NCBI RefSeq assembly: GCF_028561335.1
Contig: NZ_JAQQTG010000002.1
Span: 1 to 64,000 of the forward strand
DNA: 64,000 nucleotides
Origin: Aequorivita todarodis
GTDB lineage: Bacteria; Bacteroidota; Bacteroidia; Flavobacteriales; Flavobacteriaceae
Direction of reading: 5' to 3'
The position numbers were made by a program, and so were the translations under genes. The notes below the pieces were generated by a model that saw nothing but the letters and a program-made list of their open reading frames with translations, ran no database searches and had not been told where the DNA came from. Of this stretch, positions 28,692 to 37,815 are shown piece by piece (positions within the stretch are counted from its first letter, which is position 1; the number at the start of each line of letters is the position of its first letter).

Positions 28692-29054
28692 TCAAACTCC
28701 AAATTTGCTGGGATTATCGATCATGTAATTTATAAGCTTACCTATTTCTTCACTTCTATTGTTTAAGTCGGTTTCAATTTCTTCTGAAATGTAACCAGAA
28801 GCTTTTGCAAATTGTAACCAAACCTGTGTTTCGGAATTCTCGGCATCACTATCGGTCAATTTACTGATGAAATGTTTTTCATATTTTCTTTTTCGGTAAG
28901 CTTCGGCAATGTTTGCACAGACGGATCGTGAACTTCTTCTAATCTGATCTGTCAAAGAATAGGTTTCTTCTTTTGGAAAAGTTTTCGATAATTCCAAAAT
29001 ATCCATTGCCAAGGCGAATCCTTTCTCATAGGCCAATAAAGTTTTAAAACTCAT
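28692..29054 (-). CDS. Four-helix bundle protein (23S rRNA-IVP family)
   Basis: 120 residues with the S23 family pattern: LLAYEKGFALAMDILELSKTFPKEE, then the signature SLTDQIRRSSRSVCANIAEAYRKR, and a C-terminal helical pair. These proteins form pentamers of four-helix bundles and were first found encoded in 23S rRNA intervening sequences. Their role is unknown, and elsewhere some lie beside diversity-generating or restriction genes. Here it stands alone between folD and ffh, flanked on both sides by copies of a CAGTTGCAG repeat. Confidence 0.9.
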   Translation of the reverse strand: MSFKTLLAYEKGFALAMDILELSKTFPKEETYSLTDQIRRSSRSVCANIAEAYRKRKYEKHFISKLTDSDAENSETQVWLQFAKASGYISEEIETDLNNRSEEIGKLINYMIDNPSKFGV

Positions 29055-29110
29055 ATATGAATAAATTTACGCTCCAAACTGCACACTGCAACTAGATACT
29101 GCAACTTAAA

Positions 29111-30439
29111 TCAACGCATCTTCCCCATAGCCTGCATCATTTTGCGTCCGCCGCCGCCTTGCATCATCTTCATCATCTTGCTCATTTGGTCAAATTGTTT
29201 CAAAAGTTGGTTTACTTGTTGAACGCTGGTGCCGCTTCCTTTGGCGATCCGTTTTTTTCGGCTTCCGTTTATAATTGCCGGCTCGGTTCTTTCCTTTGGA
29301 GTCATTGAATGGATAATGGCTTCAATTCCCTTAAAAGCATCGTCATCAATATCAACATCTTTCAAGGCTTTTCCTGCTCCGGGAATCATTCCCACCAAAT
29401 CCTTCATGCTTCCCATTTTCTTAACCTGTTGGATCTGGTTAAGGAAATCATCAAAACCGAATTGGTTCTTCGCAATTTTCTTTTGAAGTTTTCTGGCTTC
29501 CTCTTCGTCAAATTGTTCCTGAGCACGTTCCACAAGTGAAACAACGTCGCCCATCCCCAAAATACGGTCGGCCATACGCGCGGGGTGGAACACATCAATG
29601 GCGTCCATCTTTTCACCGGTACCGATAAACTTGATAGGTTTATCTACAACACTTTTAATGGAAATGGCCGCACCCCCGCGGGTATCACCATCGAGTTTTG
29701 TGAGCACAACGCCGTCAAAGTTCAATCTTTCATTAAAGGTCTTTGCCGTGTTTACCGCATCCTGTCCGGTCATCGCATCGACCACGAAAAGGGTTTCCTG
29801 CGGGTTAATGGCTTTATGGACGTTTGCAATTTCCGTCATCATCGCCTCGTCTATCGCAAGACGACCGGCAGTATCCACAATTACGACATTAAAGCCATTT
29901 TGCTTGGCGTGGGCAATTGCGTTCTGTGCAATCTGGACCGGATTTTTATTTTCGGGTTCGCTGTAAACGGCAACACCTATTTGGTCCCCCACCACGTGCA
30001 ATTGGTTAATTGCCGCAGGACGGTATATATCACAGGCCACCAAAAGCGGTTTTTTTGTTTTTTTGGTTTTAAGATAATTGGCAAGTTTTCCAGAGAAAGT
30101 AGTTTTACCACTACCCTGCAATCCAGACATTAAAATTACCGTCGGGGAGCCACTTAAATTAATGCCAGCGGTTTCGCCACCCATCAGTTCGGTAAGTTCG
30201 TCCTTTACCAATTTCACCATCAATTGACCGGGCTGCAAGGTGGTAAGTACGTTTTGGCCCAGGGCCTTTTCCTTTACGGTATTGGTGAATTCCTTGGCGG
30301 TTTTAAAGTTGACGTCGGCATCCAAAAGGGCACGGCGCACTTCCTTTAAGGTTTCGGCTACGTTTACTTCGGTAATGCTGCCGTGACCTTTCAGTACGTG
30401 CAGCGCTTTGTCCAGTTTATCGCTTAAATTATCGAACAT
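29111..30439 (-). CDS. ffh: Signal recognition particle protein Ffh
   Basis: GTPase of the signal recognition particle, which binds signal sequences and SRP RNA and targets ribosomes to FtsY. 442 residues. N domain, then G domain with GLQGSGKTT, VACDIYRPAAINQL, DTAGRLAID, TKLDGDTRGG; then the methionine-rich M domain ending in MMKMMQGGGGRKM. All motifs are intact. The SRP RNA gene was not seen nearby. Confidence 0.97.
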   Translation of the reverse strand: MFDNLSDKLDKALHVLKGHGSITEVNVAETLKEVRRALLDADVNFKTAKEFTNTVKEKALGQNVLTTLQPGQLMVKLVKDELTELMGGETAGINLSGSPTVILMSGLQGSGKTTFSGKLANYLKTKKTKKPLLVACDIYRPAAINQLHVVGDQIGVAVYSEPENKNPVQIAQNAIAHAKQNGFNVVIVDTAGRLAIDEAMMTEIANVHKAINPQETLFVVDAMTGQDAVNTAKTFNERLNFDGVVLTKLDGDTRGGAAISIKSVVDKPIKFIGTGEKMDAIDVFHPARMADRILGMGDVVSLVERAQEQFDEEEARKLQKKIAKNQFGFDDFLNQIQQVKKMGSMKDLVGMIPGAGKALKDVDIDDDAFKGIEAIIHSMTPKERTEPAIINGSRKKRIAKGSGTSVQQVNQLLKQFDQMSKMMKMMQGGGGRKMMQAMGKMR

Positions 30440-30464
30440 ATTCTTGCTTTCTTTTTGAGAGTTG

Positions 30465-30472
30465 CAAAGGTA
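30465..30472 (-). promoter_or_regulatory. -7 box of the ffh promoter
   Basis: TACCTTTG followed by C on the minus strand, 26 bp before the ffh ATG. A CAGTATTCAGT repeat (30482-30528) begins just upstream. Confidence 0.6.
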
Positions 30473-30642
30473 AAAAAAAGTTGGCAGTATTCAGTTGCAG
30501 TATTCAGTATTCGGCACCCTGCAATTCGGCACATAGTTTTCTGTAGATTTGCTGTCTACGTTTTTTTAAATGAAATTTTAAAAAATAAACAACAAAAAAT
30601 ATTTATACGGGTTTTGTATATTGCCAACTCGCAGAAAAACTT

Positions 30643-31965
30643 ATGATAAAAGAAAAAGTACTCTCCCCTTTTCAGAAATTCGTCAACCTTCAGAGCTCTA
30701 CTGGTATATTGCTTTTGGCAACCACTATTATTGCACTGGTCTGGGCCAATTCGGCCTTTTCGGAGAGCTATCAATCTTTTTGGCAATATGAAATCGGTAT
30801 TGTTACGGACAGCTTTGAACTCGTAAAACCTTTGATACTTTGGGTAAATGACGGATTGATGTCTATTTTCTTTTTCTTAATCGGGCTGGAAATAAAACGC
30901 GAATTTTTGATTGGCGAGTTAAATTCCACCAAAAAGGTAATGTTTCCACTATTTGGAGCTTTAGGCGGCATTGCCCTGCCAGTGATTCTATATTTGGTCC
31001 TCAACCAAAATCCGGACACCCTAAAAGGTTGGGGGATTCCTATGGCTACGGATATTGCCTTTGCCTTGGCTGTGTTGAAAGTGCTGGGAAATAGAGTTCC
31101 CACCAGCCTAAAAATCTTCCTCACCGCCTTTGCGATTGTGGACGATTTGGGGGCGGTGCTGGTAATTGCCATTTTTTACAGTGGAGAGCTAAATTTGGTC
31201 ATGTTGGGCGGCGCCTTGGGGCTTCTGGCCCTCATTTACATTTTAAGCTATAGAGGTTTATACTCCGAATTTGTAACCATTATTGCCGGATTTATCGTGT
31301 GGTTGTTGTTTTTAAAAGCGGGTCTACACCCCACCCTGGCGGGAATCCTAATGGCATTTGCGGTTCCGGTTCGTCAGAAAATAAGCACCGATGAATTTAC
31401 CGACCAATTGGACAGTATTGTAAAAAACATAAAGGAAAGCACCATTCTGCAAAAACCCGTTCTTTCTGGCGAACAGCTCGAACTGATCGACGATTTGGAG
31501 GACTGGTCTGATAAGTATCGATCTCCCTTGCAGCATTTGGAACACAAACTGCACAACTGGGTGGCATATTTGGTGATTCCTATTTTTGCACTTGCCAATG
31601 CTGGAGTAGCCATCAATGGTGAAGGTGGGCTGGAAACGGCTTTGGTCGTGAACATTATGATCTGTTTGATTTTGGGGAAAAGCATCGGGATTTCAACCGT
31701 TATCTTTGCGGCGCGAAAGTTAAAGCTAATAGATGTGCCTTCAGATATTACAAACAGACAGATAGTCGGGGTTTCATTTTTGGCGGGAATTGGATTTACT
31801 ATGGCTATCTTTATTGCCGGTCTTGCCTTTAACAGTAGCCCGGAATATATAGATTCCGCTAAAATAGGAATCTTGATAGGCTCGTTTATTTCTGCCATTC
31901 TTGGATATGGAATCCTTCGTTTTAACTCAGTAAAAGGAAAGTTCGGCCCTGCTCCGAAAGCTTAA
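30643..31965 (+). CDS. nhaA: Na+/H+ antiporter NhaA
   Basis: Inner-membrane antiporter that expels Na+ in exchange for protons. 440 residues, about 12 membrane segments. The ion-binding pair of aspartates is present in IVDDLGAVLVIAIFY, with the preceding ATDIAFALAVL segment; FFFLIGLEIKREF and the C-terminal SFLAGIGFTMAIFIAGLAF are typical. A hydrophilic loop of about 70 residues between segments 8 and 9 is longer than in E. coli NhaA but normal for Bacteroidota. Confidence 0.96.
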   Translation: MIKEKVLSPFQKFVNLQSSTGILLLATTIIALVWANSAFSESYQSFWQYEIGIVTDSFELVKPLILWVNDGLMSIFFFLIGLEIKREFLIGELNSTKKVMFPLFGALGGIALPVILYLVLNQNPDTLKGWGIPMATDIAFALAVLKVLGNRVPTSLKIFLTAFAIVDDLGAVLVIAIFYSGELNLVMLGGALGLLALIYILSYRGLYSEFVTIIAGFIVWLLFLKAGLHPTLAGILMAFAVPVRQKISTDEFTDQLDSIVKNIKESTILQKPVLSGEQLELIDDLEDWSDKYRSPLQHLEHKLHNWVAYLVIPIFALANAGVAINGEGGLETALVVNIMICLILGKSIGISTVIFAARKLKLIDVPSDITNRQIVGVSFLAGIGFTMAIFIAGLAFNSSPEYIDSAKIGILIGSFISAILGYGILRFNSVKGKFGPAPKA

Positions 31966-31990
31966 TAAAATCATTATTTAAATTATTTTA

Positions 31991-32042
31991 GGGAAGCCCT
32001 GTCTTCCCCGCGCCCTCCACTGCCACGATGCGATGTGGAGGG
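31991..32042 (+). terminator. Two hairpins after nhaA
   Basis: GGGAAG / CTTCCC (31991-32008) and CCCTCCAC / GTGGAGGG (32013-32042). Neither is followed by a strong T-run, so their role as terminators is uncertain. Confidence 0.4.
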
Positions 32043-32046
32043 GATT

Positions 32047-32098
32047 TGGCCATTCAAAACAGTTTAATGGACATTTAAAACAATAATTGGCCATTCAC
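32047..32098 (+). promoter_or_regulatory. Three ~21-bp-spaced TGGCCATTCA direct repeats
   Basis: TGGCCATTCA at 32047, TGGACATTTA at 32068 and TGGCCATTCA at 32088; the first two also share the following AAACA. Periods of 21 and 20 bp place all copies on the same DNA face. The arrangement recalls LytTR-regulator sites such as the E. coli YpdB site GGCATTTCAT-N11-GGCATTTCAT. They lie about 95 bp upstream of the FG-GAP protein gene. Regulation by a LytTR protein is inference. Confidence 0.5.
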
Positions 32099-32191
32099 CG
32101 CATAATCGAATATTTCCAAACCGTTTCGAATTAATTTCACTTCCTTAAACAGCTTTCACAACCAAAATTTAAGCTATAATTCGAATCTATT

Positions 32192-33934
32192 ATGACGAAA
32201 CCATTACTATTATGCAGCCTTTGCCTCCTTTTATTTTTCGCCGAAAAAACAAGGGCACAATCCTTTGAGGAAACCACTTTTGAAGATATTACCACCACGC
32301 CTTCAGCCTCGCGAAGTGCCAATTTTATTGATGTGAACGGCGATGGATGGGATGATATATTTTTCACTAACGGACCCGCCGCGGGGCAAAACAATATGCT
32401 TTATTTAAACAATGGCGATGGCAGTTTTACCACTGTAATTGCAGACGATATTGTTTCGGACAACGACCGCTCAGACGGCGCCAGTTTTGCCGATGTTGAC
32501 AACGATGGCGATTTGGATGCCGTGGTGGTCACTTACGGCAGAAATGGTACGGGGAAGAAAAATTATTTCTACCGAAACAATGGCAACGGCACTTACACAT
32601 ACGAACCCGATAACGCCATTGGAATTCCGTTGACCTATTCTGAAATGGCAAATTGGATAGACCTCAACAACGATCAGTATTTGGATGCCTATATTACCAA
32701 CAGTGTGGTTTCCACCCGAAATCTTTATTTTGAAAATCAGGGCAATGGTTCTTTTGAAGCGGTAACCGGTCTGTCAATTACCAGTGAAACGCTTGCTTCG
32801 CGCTCCATAAATTGGATAGATTACGACGGCGATGGCGACAGCGATTTGTTTATTGCGAATGAAAACGATGCCAACAATTCCCTTTTCAGAAATGACGGAC
32901 CCGATAATTTCACGCAAATCACCAATCTGGCCATCACACAAAACGGAAGGAATTCCGCTGGCAGCTCGTGGGCCGATGTGGACAACGACGGCGATTTCGA
33001 TCTTTTTGTGGCAAATTGGGACGGACAAAGCAACCAACTTTTCCTCAATGAAAATGGAACTTTTGTAGAACAGACAAGTTCTGCCATTGCGCTGGAAATT
33101 GGAAGTTCATTTGGTTCCGCCTTTGCCGATGTTGATAACGATGGCGATTTGGATTTGTTGGTTTGCAACGCCTATTTTCCGGGCCAAATTACAAATTCAC
33201 TCTTTATAAATGACGGAAACGGTGTTTTTACCAAGGACACTAACAGTGCGCTGGCAAACCATCAGGGCAATACGTTTGGCTGCGCTTTCGGCGATTACAA
33301 CAACGACGGGTGGCTGGACGTTATATTGGCGAATACCTTAAACGAAAACCAGGCCAATTCACTTTTCAAAAATACTGGCAGTGGAAACAATTGGATAAAG
33401 ATTCGTTGTGTTGGCGATCCGTCCAATGGTTCTGCGGTAGGCGCCAAAGTGCGGGTTCGGGCCAACATTAACGGAAACGAAGTATGGCAAATCCGACAAA
33501 TTGAAGCCGCCAGTGGCTATTGCAGCCAAAACAGTTTCACCAACCATTTTGGATTGGGCAACGCTACAAATGTGTCTGAAATTAGGGTTGAATGGCCTTC
33601 GGGCACGGTAGAAACTTTTACCGATATTGAAGAAAACAACACCTATTTGATCGTGGAAGGCAATGGCATTCAGTTGGGAGTGACAGCTAGCGCAAAGCAC
33701 GATTATATAATTTACCCCATTCCGGCGAAGGATGTTTTGATGATCAATTTTCCTTCAAATGGACTTGCTTCAAAGGTGGAAATTTTCGACTTGAATTCCC
33801 GTAAATTAAAGGAAGAAAACAAGGTTTCAACATCATCTTTTGCGATGGACGTGAGCCAATTGAGCGCGGGGGAATATATTCTGAAAATCACCAATAACGC
33901 CGGCATTACCTCAGAAAAAATCATAATTAAATAG
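32192..33934 (+). CDS. FG-GAP/VCBS-repeat and ASPIC-UnbV protein with T9SS sorting domain
   Basis: 580 residues, exported (signal peptide ending TRAQ). About six FG-GAP/VCBS repeats follow, each with a calcium-binding DxDxDGDxD loop (NGDGWDDI, NDGDLDAV, DGDGDSDLF, NDGDFDLF, NDGDLDLL, NNDGWLDV), probably forming a beta-propeller. Near residues 395-490 is an ASPIC/UnbV domain with VRANINGNEVWQIRQ and VEWPSGTVETF. The last ~75 residues are a T9SS type A sorting domain (YPIPAKDVL...LSAGEYILKI...SEKIIIK), so it is a cell-surface or secreted protein. Role unknown; surface binding is likely. Confidence 0.92.
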   Translation: MTKPLLLCSLCLLLFFAEKTRAQSFEETTFEDITTTPSASRSANFIDVNGDGWDDIFFTNGPAAGQNNMLYLNNGDGSFTTVIADDIVSDNDRSDGASFADVDNDGDLDAVVVTYGRNGTGKKNYFYRNNGNGTYTYEPDNAIGIPLTYSEMANWIDLNNDQYLDAYITNSVVSTRNLYFENQGNGSFEAVTGLSITSETLASRSINWIDYDGDGDSDLFIANENDANNSLFRNDGPDNFTQITNLAITQNGRNSAGSSWADVDNDGDFDLFVANWDGQSNQLFLNENGTFVEQTSSAIALEIGSSFGSAFADVDNDGDLDLLVCNAYFPGQITNSLFINDGNGVFTKDTNSALANHQGNTFGCAFGDYNNDGWLDVILANTLNENQANSLFKNTGSGNNWIKIRCVGDPSNGSAVGAKVRVRANINGNEVWQIRQIEAASGYCSQNSFTNHFGLGNATNVSEIRVEWPSGTVETFTDIEENNTYLIVEGNGIQLGVTASAKHDYIIYPIPAKDVLMINFPSNGLASKVEIFDLNSRKLKEENKVSTSSFAMDVSQLSAGEYILKITNNAGITSEKIIIK

Positions 33935-34038
33935 CAACCTACTGTTCCTAAATGTTGGTTGGAAAATGAACGTGTTGGATTTTCACAATGAAAATTCAGC
34001 GCGTTTTTTTATCTTCACTTTGCCAATATCCAAAGTAG

Positions 34039-34494
34039 ATGAAGCTTATACGCACAGATTCCAACAACCCAGATTTTGCTGAATTGGTAAAACAGCTGGA
34101 CGCAGATCTTGCCATACGCGACGGGGAGGACCATGCGTTTTACGATCAATTCAATAAATTGGACGCTATAAAACACACTGTTGTGGCCTATAATGAAGCC
34201 AATCGGGCAGTGGGTTGCGGTGCCATCAAGCAGTTTGAAACAGGAATTATGGAAGTAAAGCGAATGTTTGTTCCCCTTAAAGAACGCGGAAAAGGAATTG
34301 CGGGGGAAATTTTAAAAGAACTGGAAATCTGGGCAAAGGAATTGGGCAACGACAAATGTATTTTAGAAACCGGAATAAAACAGCCGGAGGCCATTTCGCT
34401 ATATAAAAAAAGTGGCTATAGATTTATTGATAATTATGGCCAATATGCCGGGGTGGAGAACAGTGTTTGTTTTGAAAAGTTATTGAAAAATTAA
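34039..34494 (+). CDS. GNAT-family N-acetyltransferase
   Basis: 151 residues with the GNAT fold. The acetyl-CoA-binding motif A is VKRMFVPLKERGKGIAGEIL (R-x-x-G-x-G/A type), followed by the AISLYKKSGYRF motif B. It acetylates an amine on an unknown substrate in the cytosol. The next gene, an amino-acid permease, starts 4 bp after the stop codon, so the two are probably co-transcribed. Confidence 0.9.
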   Translation: MKLIRTDSNNPDFAELVKQLDADLAIRDGEDHAFYDQFNKLDAIKHTVVAYNEANRAVGCGAIKQFETGIMEVKRMFVPLKERGKGIAGEILKELEIWAKELGNDKCILETGIKQPEAISLYKKSGYRFIDNYGQYAGVENSVCFEKLLKN

Positions 34495-34498
34495 AAGC

Positions 34499-35794
34499 AT
34501 GAAAAATTCCAAAGACTCCATAAAACTGAAAGACGCCGTTGCCATCGGTATCGGCGGGATGGTGGGCGGAGGAATTTTTGCAGTTTTGGGGCTTGCGGTT
34601 TCATTGGCAAAAGGAGGAACGCCGGTGGCATTTCTCTTTGCAGGAATTATTGCTTTGTTTACAGCATATAGTTATTCAAAATTATCACTTTCGTACCCCG
34701 ACAGGGGCGGCACGGTAAAATTTGTGAACGAAGGTTTTGGCAGGGGTATTTTCAGTGGCGGCATCAATAACGTTTTGTGGATAAGCTATATTATTATGCT
34801 TTCTCTTTATGCAACTGCGTTTGGCAGTTATGCGCCAAACCTTATTTCGATAACTGGCAGCAAGGCAATTGACTCCCATATTTTTGTGAGCGGGGTTATT
34901 TTATTGGCAACGCTTATCAATTATTACAGCTTAAAGGTTGTTGGCGAAATTGAAAGTCTTGTAGTATTTATCAAACTCTTTATTCTACTGGCCTTTGCAG
35001 GAATCGGAATTTATGGTCTGTTCGGAAATGCAAATATCGGCCAACTGAATCCCGCAAACTGGGAAAGCCCGTTTCTTTTGCTTACCGGCGGAATGGTAAT
35101 CTTTGTTGCCTACGAAGGTTTTGAACTCATTGCCAACGCCGTTCCAAACTTGGAAAACCCGAAAAAAAATGTGCCCCGCGCCTACTTTGTTTCCGTTGGT
35201 TTTGTGGTTTTGCTTTATATCATCATTGCAATGGTTACCGTGGGTTCCTTGGGTTTTGATAAAATTGCAACGGCCAAAGACTACGTTTTGGCAGCCGCGG
35301 CCAAGCCGATGATCGGGCAAATTGGGTTTACCGTTATGACCGTGGCCGCACTTATTTCAACCTTTTCAGCAATAAATGCCACGCTATATGGCGGCAGCCG
35401 CGTAAGTTATGAACTTGCCGAAGACGACGAACTGCCCCATTCCTTTACCGACCAATTTTGGAATAAGCCCATAGGATTGGCAATTACGGTAATACTCACA
35501 TTACTGACGGCAAATTTTTTAAATCTCGAAAGTATTTCAACTTCTGGCAGCGCTGGTTTTCTTTTGATTTTCGCTGTTGTGAACTATGTAAGTTTTCGCA
35601 AGGCAGAAACGATAAATTCCAGCAAAACCATTAGCTTGATTGGGACGATTCTTTCGGCTATGGCGTTTGTTGTTTTGATTGTCCAGCAATCCACTTCAAA
35701 TTTGTTGGGTGTGTCTATTTCTTTGGGAATAATAGTAGTTTGCTTTCTTATTGAATGGTTTTATAAAAAACACAAACCAAAAACGAATCAGTAA
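34499..35794 (+). CDS. APC-superfamily amino-acid permease
   Basis: 431-residue inner-membrane transporter with about 12 hydrophobic segments. TM1 has the APC signature GIGGMVGGGIFAVLG, with the unwound glycine-rich helix; TM6 is FVAYEGFELIANAVPN. It differs clearly from the two other APC permeases of the window (51634 and 57834), which resemble each other. The substrate is undetermined. Confidence 0.9.
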   Translation: MKNSKDSIKLKDAVAIGIGGMVGGGIFAVLGLAVSLAKGGTPVAFLFAGIIALFTAYSYSKLSLSYPDRGGTVKFVNEGFGRGIFSGGINNVLWISYIIMLSLYATAFGSYAPNLISITGSKAIDSHIFVSGVILLATLINYYSLKVVGEIESLVVFIKLFILLAFAGIGIYGLFGNANIGQLNPANWESPFLLLTGGMVIFVAYEGFELIANAVPNLENPKKNVPRAYFVSVGFVVLLYIIIAMVTVGSLGFDKIATAKDYVLAAAAKPMIGQIGFTVMTVAALISTFSAINATLYGGSRVSYELAEDDELPHSFTDQFWNKPIGLAITVILTLLTANFLNLESISTSGSAGFLLIFAVVNYVSFRKAETINSSKTISLIGTILSAMAFVVLIVQQSTSNLLGVSISLGIIVVCFLIEWFYKKHKPKTNQ

Positions 35795-35846
35795 AATCTT
35801 ATAATTTTTTTAAAATTTCCTATCTTTTTTACAATCTTTAATCGTA

Positions 35847-35858
35847 ATATTGCAATAT
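35847..35858. promoter_or_regulatory. Probable ArsR operator palindrome
   Basis: The perfect 12-bp palindrome ATATTGCAATAT lies 17 bp before the arsR start codon, within TAATATTG, which nearly matches the -7 box. ArsR-type repressors bind AT-rich inverted repeats overlapping their own promoters, so autoregulation is likely. Confidence 0.55.
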
Positions 35859-35875
35859 ACAATTCAATTAGAGAA

Positions 35876-36205
35876 ATGGGAATCACAAAAACCGAAATAT
35901 TCACTGAACAACAAAACGAGATTGCAACATTGGCCAAAGCCTTTGGGCATCCGGCGCGCGTGGCCATTCTTCAGCATCTTTTCAAAATAAACGCTTGTAT
36001 CTGTGGCGATTTGGTGGAAGAAATTGGGCTGGCGCAACCTACAATTTCACAACATTTAAAGGAACTAAAAAACCTCGGCCTAATTAAGGGAAGTATTGAG
36101 GGCACTAGCATTTGCTATTGCATAGCTACAGAAAATTGGATCAAAATGAAGAAAGTAATGCTGCAGTTTTTGGATCAGGATATTTCCAAAGAAAGCTGTT
36201 GCTAA
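35876..36205 (+). CDS. arsR: ArsR-family metalloregulatory repressor
   Basis: 109-residue winged-helix repressor. The recognition region is IGLAQPTISQHLKELKNLGLI. Cysteines at C41 and C43 (ACICGDLV) match the alpha-3 metal-sensing box of ArsR/SmtB proteins (ELCVCDL type), and C80, C82 and a C-terminal CC pair add further thiols. It sits 41 bp before arsM and is preceded by an ATATTGCAATAT palindrome, so it probably represses the arsRM operon until As(III) binds. Confidence 0.92.
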   Translation: MGITKTEIFTEQQNEIATLAKAFGHPARVAILQHLFKINACICGDLVEEIGLAQPTISQHLKELKNLGLIKGSIEGTSICYCIATENWIKMKKVMLQFLDQDISKESCC

Positions 36206-36246
36206 AAAAGATTAAACTGAAACACAAACCAAAAATTTCAAAAAAA

Positions 36247-37134
36247 ATGAAAAACGAACAAGAATTAAAAGACATCGTAAAAGACCGATACGCCAAAATA
36301 GCCGAACAGGGCAAAGCCGAAAACGCGGCCTCCTGCTGCGGCGCAACAACGCCTTCAAACAAGGTTTATAATATAATGATGGACGATTACTCAGAAACAG
36401 GCGGTTATGTAGAAGATGCAGATTTAGGGTTGGGCTGTGGCCTTCCTACGCAATTCGCGAAAATTAAAAAAGGCGATACCGTAATCGATTTGGGTTCGGG
36501 CGCGGGTAACGATTGCTTCGTGGCAAGGCACGAAACGGGAAGCGAAGGAAAGGTAATTGGGATTGACTTTACCCCAATTATGATTCAAAAAGCGCGAAAC
36601 AATGCAGAAAAACTGGGATTCAACAATGTAGAATTCAGAGAGGGAGATATAGATGCAATGCCTGTAAACAATGACGTTGCAGATGTAATAGTGAGCAACT
36701 GTGTTTTAAACTTGGTGCCGAACAAACAAAAGGTAATCGGCGAAATTTTCAGAACGTTGAAACCGGGCGGCCATTTTAGTATTTCCGATATTGTTTTGGT
36801 CGGAAATCTTCCAGATGCCCTTAAAGAAGACGCCGAAATGTACGCGGGCTGCGTGGCGGGAGCAATCCAAAAAACGGAATACTTACAATTTATAAAAGAC
36901 GCAGGGTTTCAGAATATCCAAATTCAAAAGGAGAAACCTATTGTAATCCCGAACGATATTCTTGAAAAGTATCTTTCTTCGGAAGAAGTGAAAACATTCA
37001 ACACTTCCGATACGGGCATTTTCAGTGTTACGGTATATGCCGAAAAACCGGGAACAAAGCCTGAAAAACCGAAAAGACAATTGGCTGAAATAAATGATGA
37101 ACCCTGTTGCTCCCCGGACGGGAATTGTTGTTAA
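36247..37134 (+). CDS. arsM: Arsenite S-adenosylmethionine methyltransferase
   Basis: Methylates As(III) with S-adenosylmethionine. 295 residues from MKNEQELKDI; the open frame extends 45 codons upstream into arsR but that part is an out-of-frame reading of arsR. SAM-binding motif DLGSGAGND at 81-89. The arsenic-binding cysteines expected of ArsM are C64 (LGLGCGLPT), C152 (SNCVLNL) and C202 (MYAGCVAG); extra pairs are C30-C31 and a Cys-rich tail (EPCCSPDGNCC). The next gene begins 1 bp after the stop. Confidence 0.95.
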   Translation: MKNEQELKDIVKDRYAKIAEQGKAENAASCCGATTPSNKVYNIMMDDYSETGGYVEDADLGLGCGLPTQFAKIKKGDTVIDLGSGAGNDCFVARHETGSEGKVIGIDFTPIMIQKARNNAEKLGFNNVEFREGDIDAMPVNNDVADVIVSNCVLNLVPNKQKVIGEIFRTLKPGGHFSISDIVLVGNLPDALKEDAEMYAGCVAGAIQKTEYLQFIKDAGFQNIQIQKEKPIVIPNDILEKYLSSEEVKTFNTSDTGIFSVTVYAEKPGTKPEKPKRQLAEINDEPCCSPDGNCC

Positions 37135-37135
37135 A

Positions 37136-37753
37136 ATGGAACTATCCGACCCAATTCACAAATTTATTGAAGAACTGGAAACGAAAGATATTTCCGAAGA
37201 AAGAAAAACCGTTTTACAGCCCTTGGCCGATTACATAATTTCAAAAAACAAAAACAAAAAAACAGTCCAACTTAATTTCATCTGCACCCACAACTCCCGC
37301 CGGAGCCATTTGGCACAGGTTTGGGCGCAGACCATGGCGGAATACTTCCGAATCAAAAATATAGCATGCTATTCTGGCGGGACGGAAGCTACTGCCGTTT
37401 ACCCAATGGTTGTGGAGGCTTTGGAAAATGCCGGATTTAAAATTTCAAAAGAAAGTGGAGGCAACAATCCCGTTTATAAAATCAGTTTTTCTAAAACAGA
37501 CCCGCCTATTTTTGCCTTTTCAAAAAAATATGATAACGAGGCAAATCCCACAACTAACTTTGCCGCAATTATGACCTGTTCGCAGGCCGATACAGGCTGC
37601 CCTTTTGTGGCTGGTTCGGAAAAGCGGATTTCCATAATGTATGAAGATCCAAAAATTTCAGATGGCACTGCCCAACAACTGCAAGTTTATAAGGAACGCA
37701 GCGAGCAGATTGCTTCCGAAATGAAATATGTTTTCTCGCAAGTAAACTTTTAA
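37136..37753 (+). CDS. Low-molecular-weight phosphatase / arsenate reductase-like protein
   Basis: 205 residues from MELSDPIHKF. The phosphate-binding loop is CX5R (C50-THNSR-R56, followed by SHLAQVW), as in low-molecular-weight tyrosine phosphatases and the related ArsC arsenate reductases. Further cysteines occur in MTCSQADTGCPF near residue 150. About 40 residues precede the loop, longer than classic ArsC. Position right behind arsM suggests arsenate reduction or an accessory arsenic role, but phosphatase activity is possible. No arsenite efflux gene (arsB or acr3) follows. Confidence 0.85.
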   Translation: MELSDPIHKFIEELETKDISEERKTVLQPLADYIISKNKNKKTVQLNFICTHNSRRSHLAQVWAQTMAEYFRIKNIACYSGGTEATAVYPMVVEALENAGFKISKESGGNNPVYKISFSKTDPPIFAFSKKYDNEANPTTNFAAIMTCSQADTGCPFVAGSEKRISIMYEDPKISDGTAQQLQVYKERSEQIASEMKYVFSQVNF

Positions 37754-37815
37754 AGTAATTTTTCCAACGGTATTTTCACAACAAATTGAACTGAAAAAAG
37801 TTTTATCTTGGCATA

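Noticed and set aside
36112-36246. Longer arsM start 45 codons upstream
   Set aside because: That stretch is the arsR 3' end in another frame; the MKNEQELKD start fits the family.
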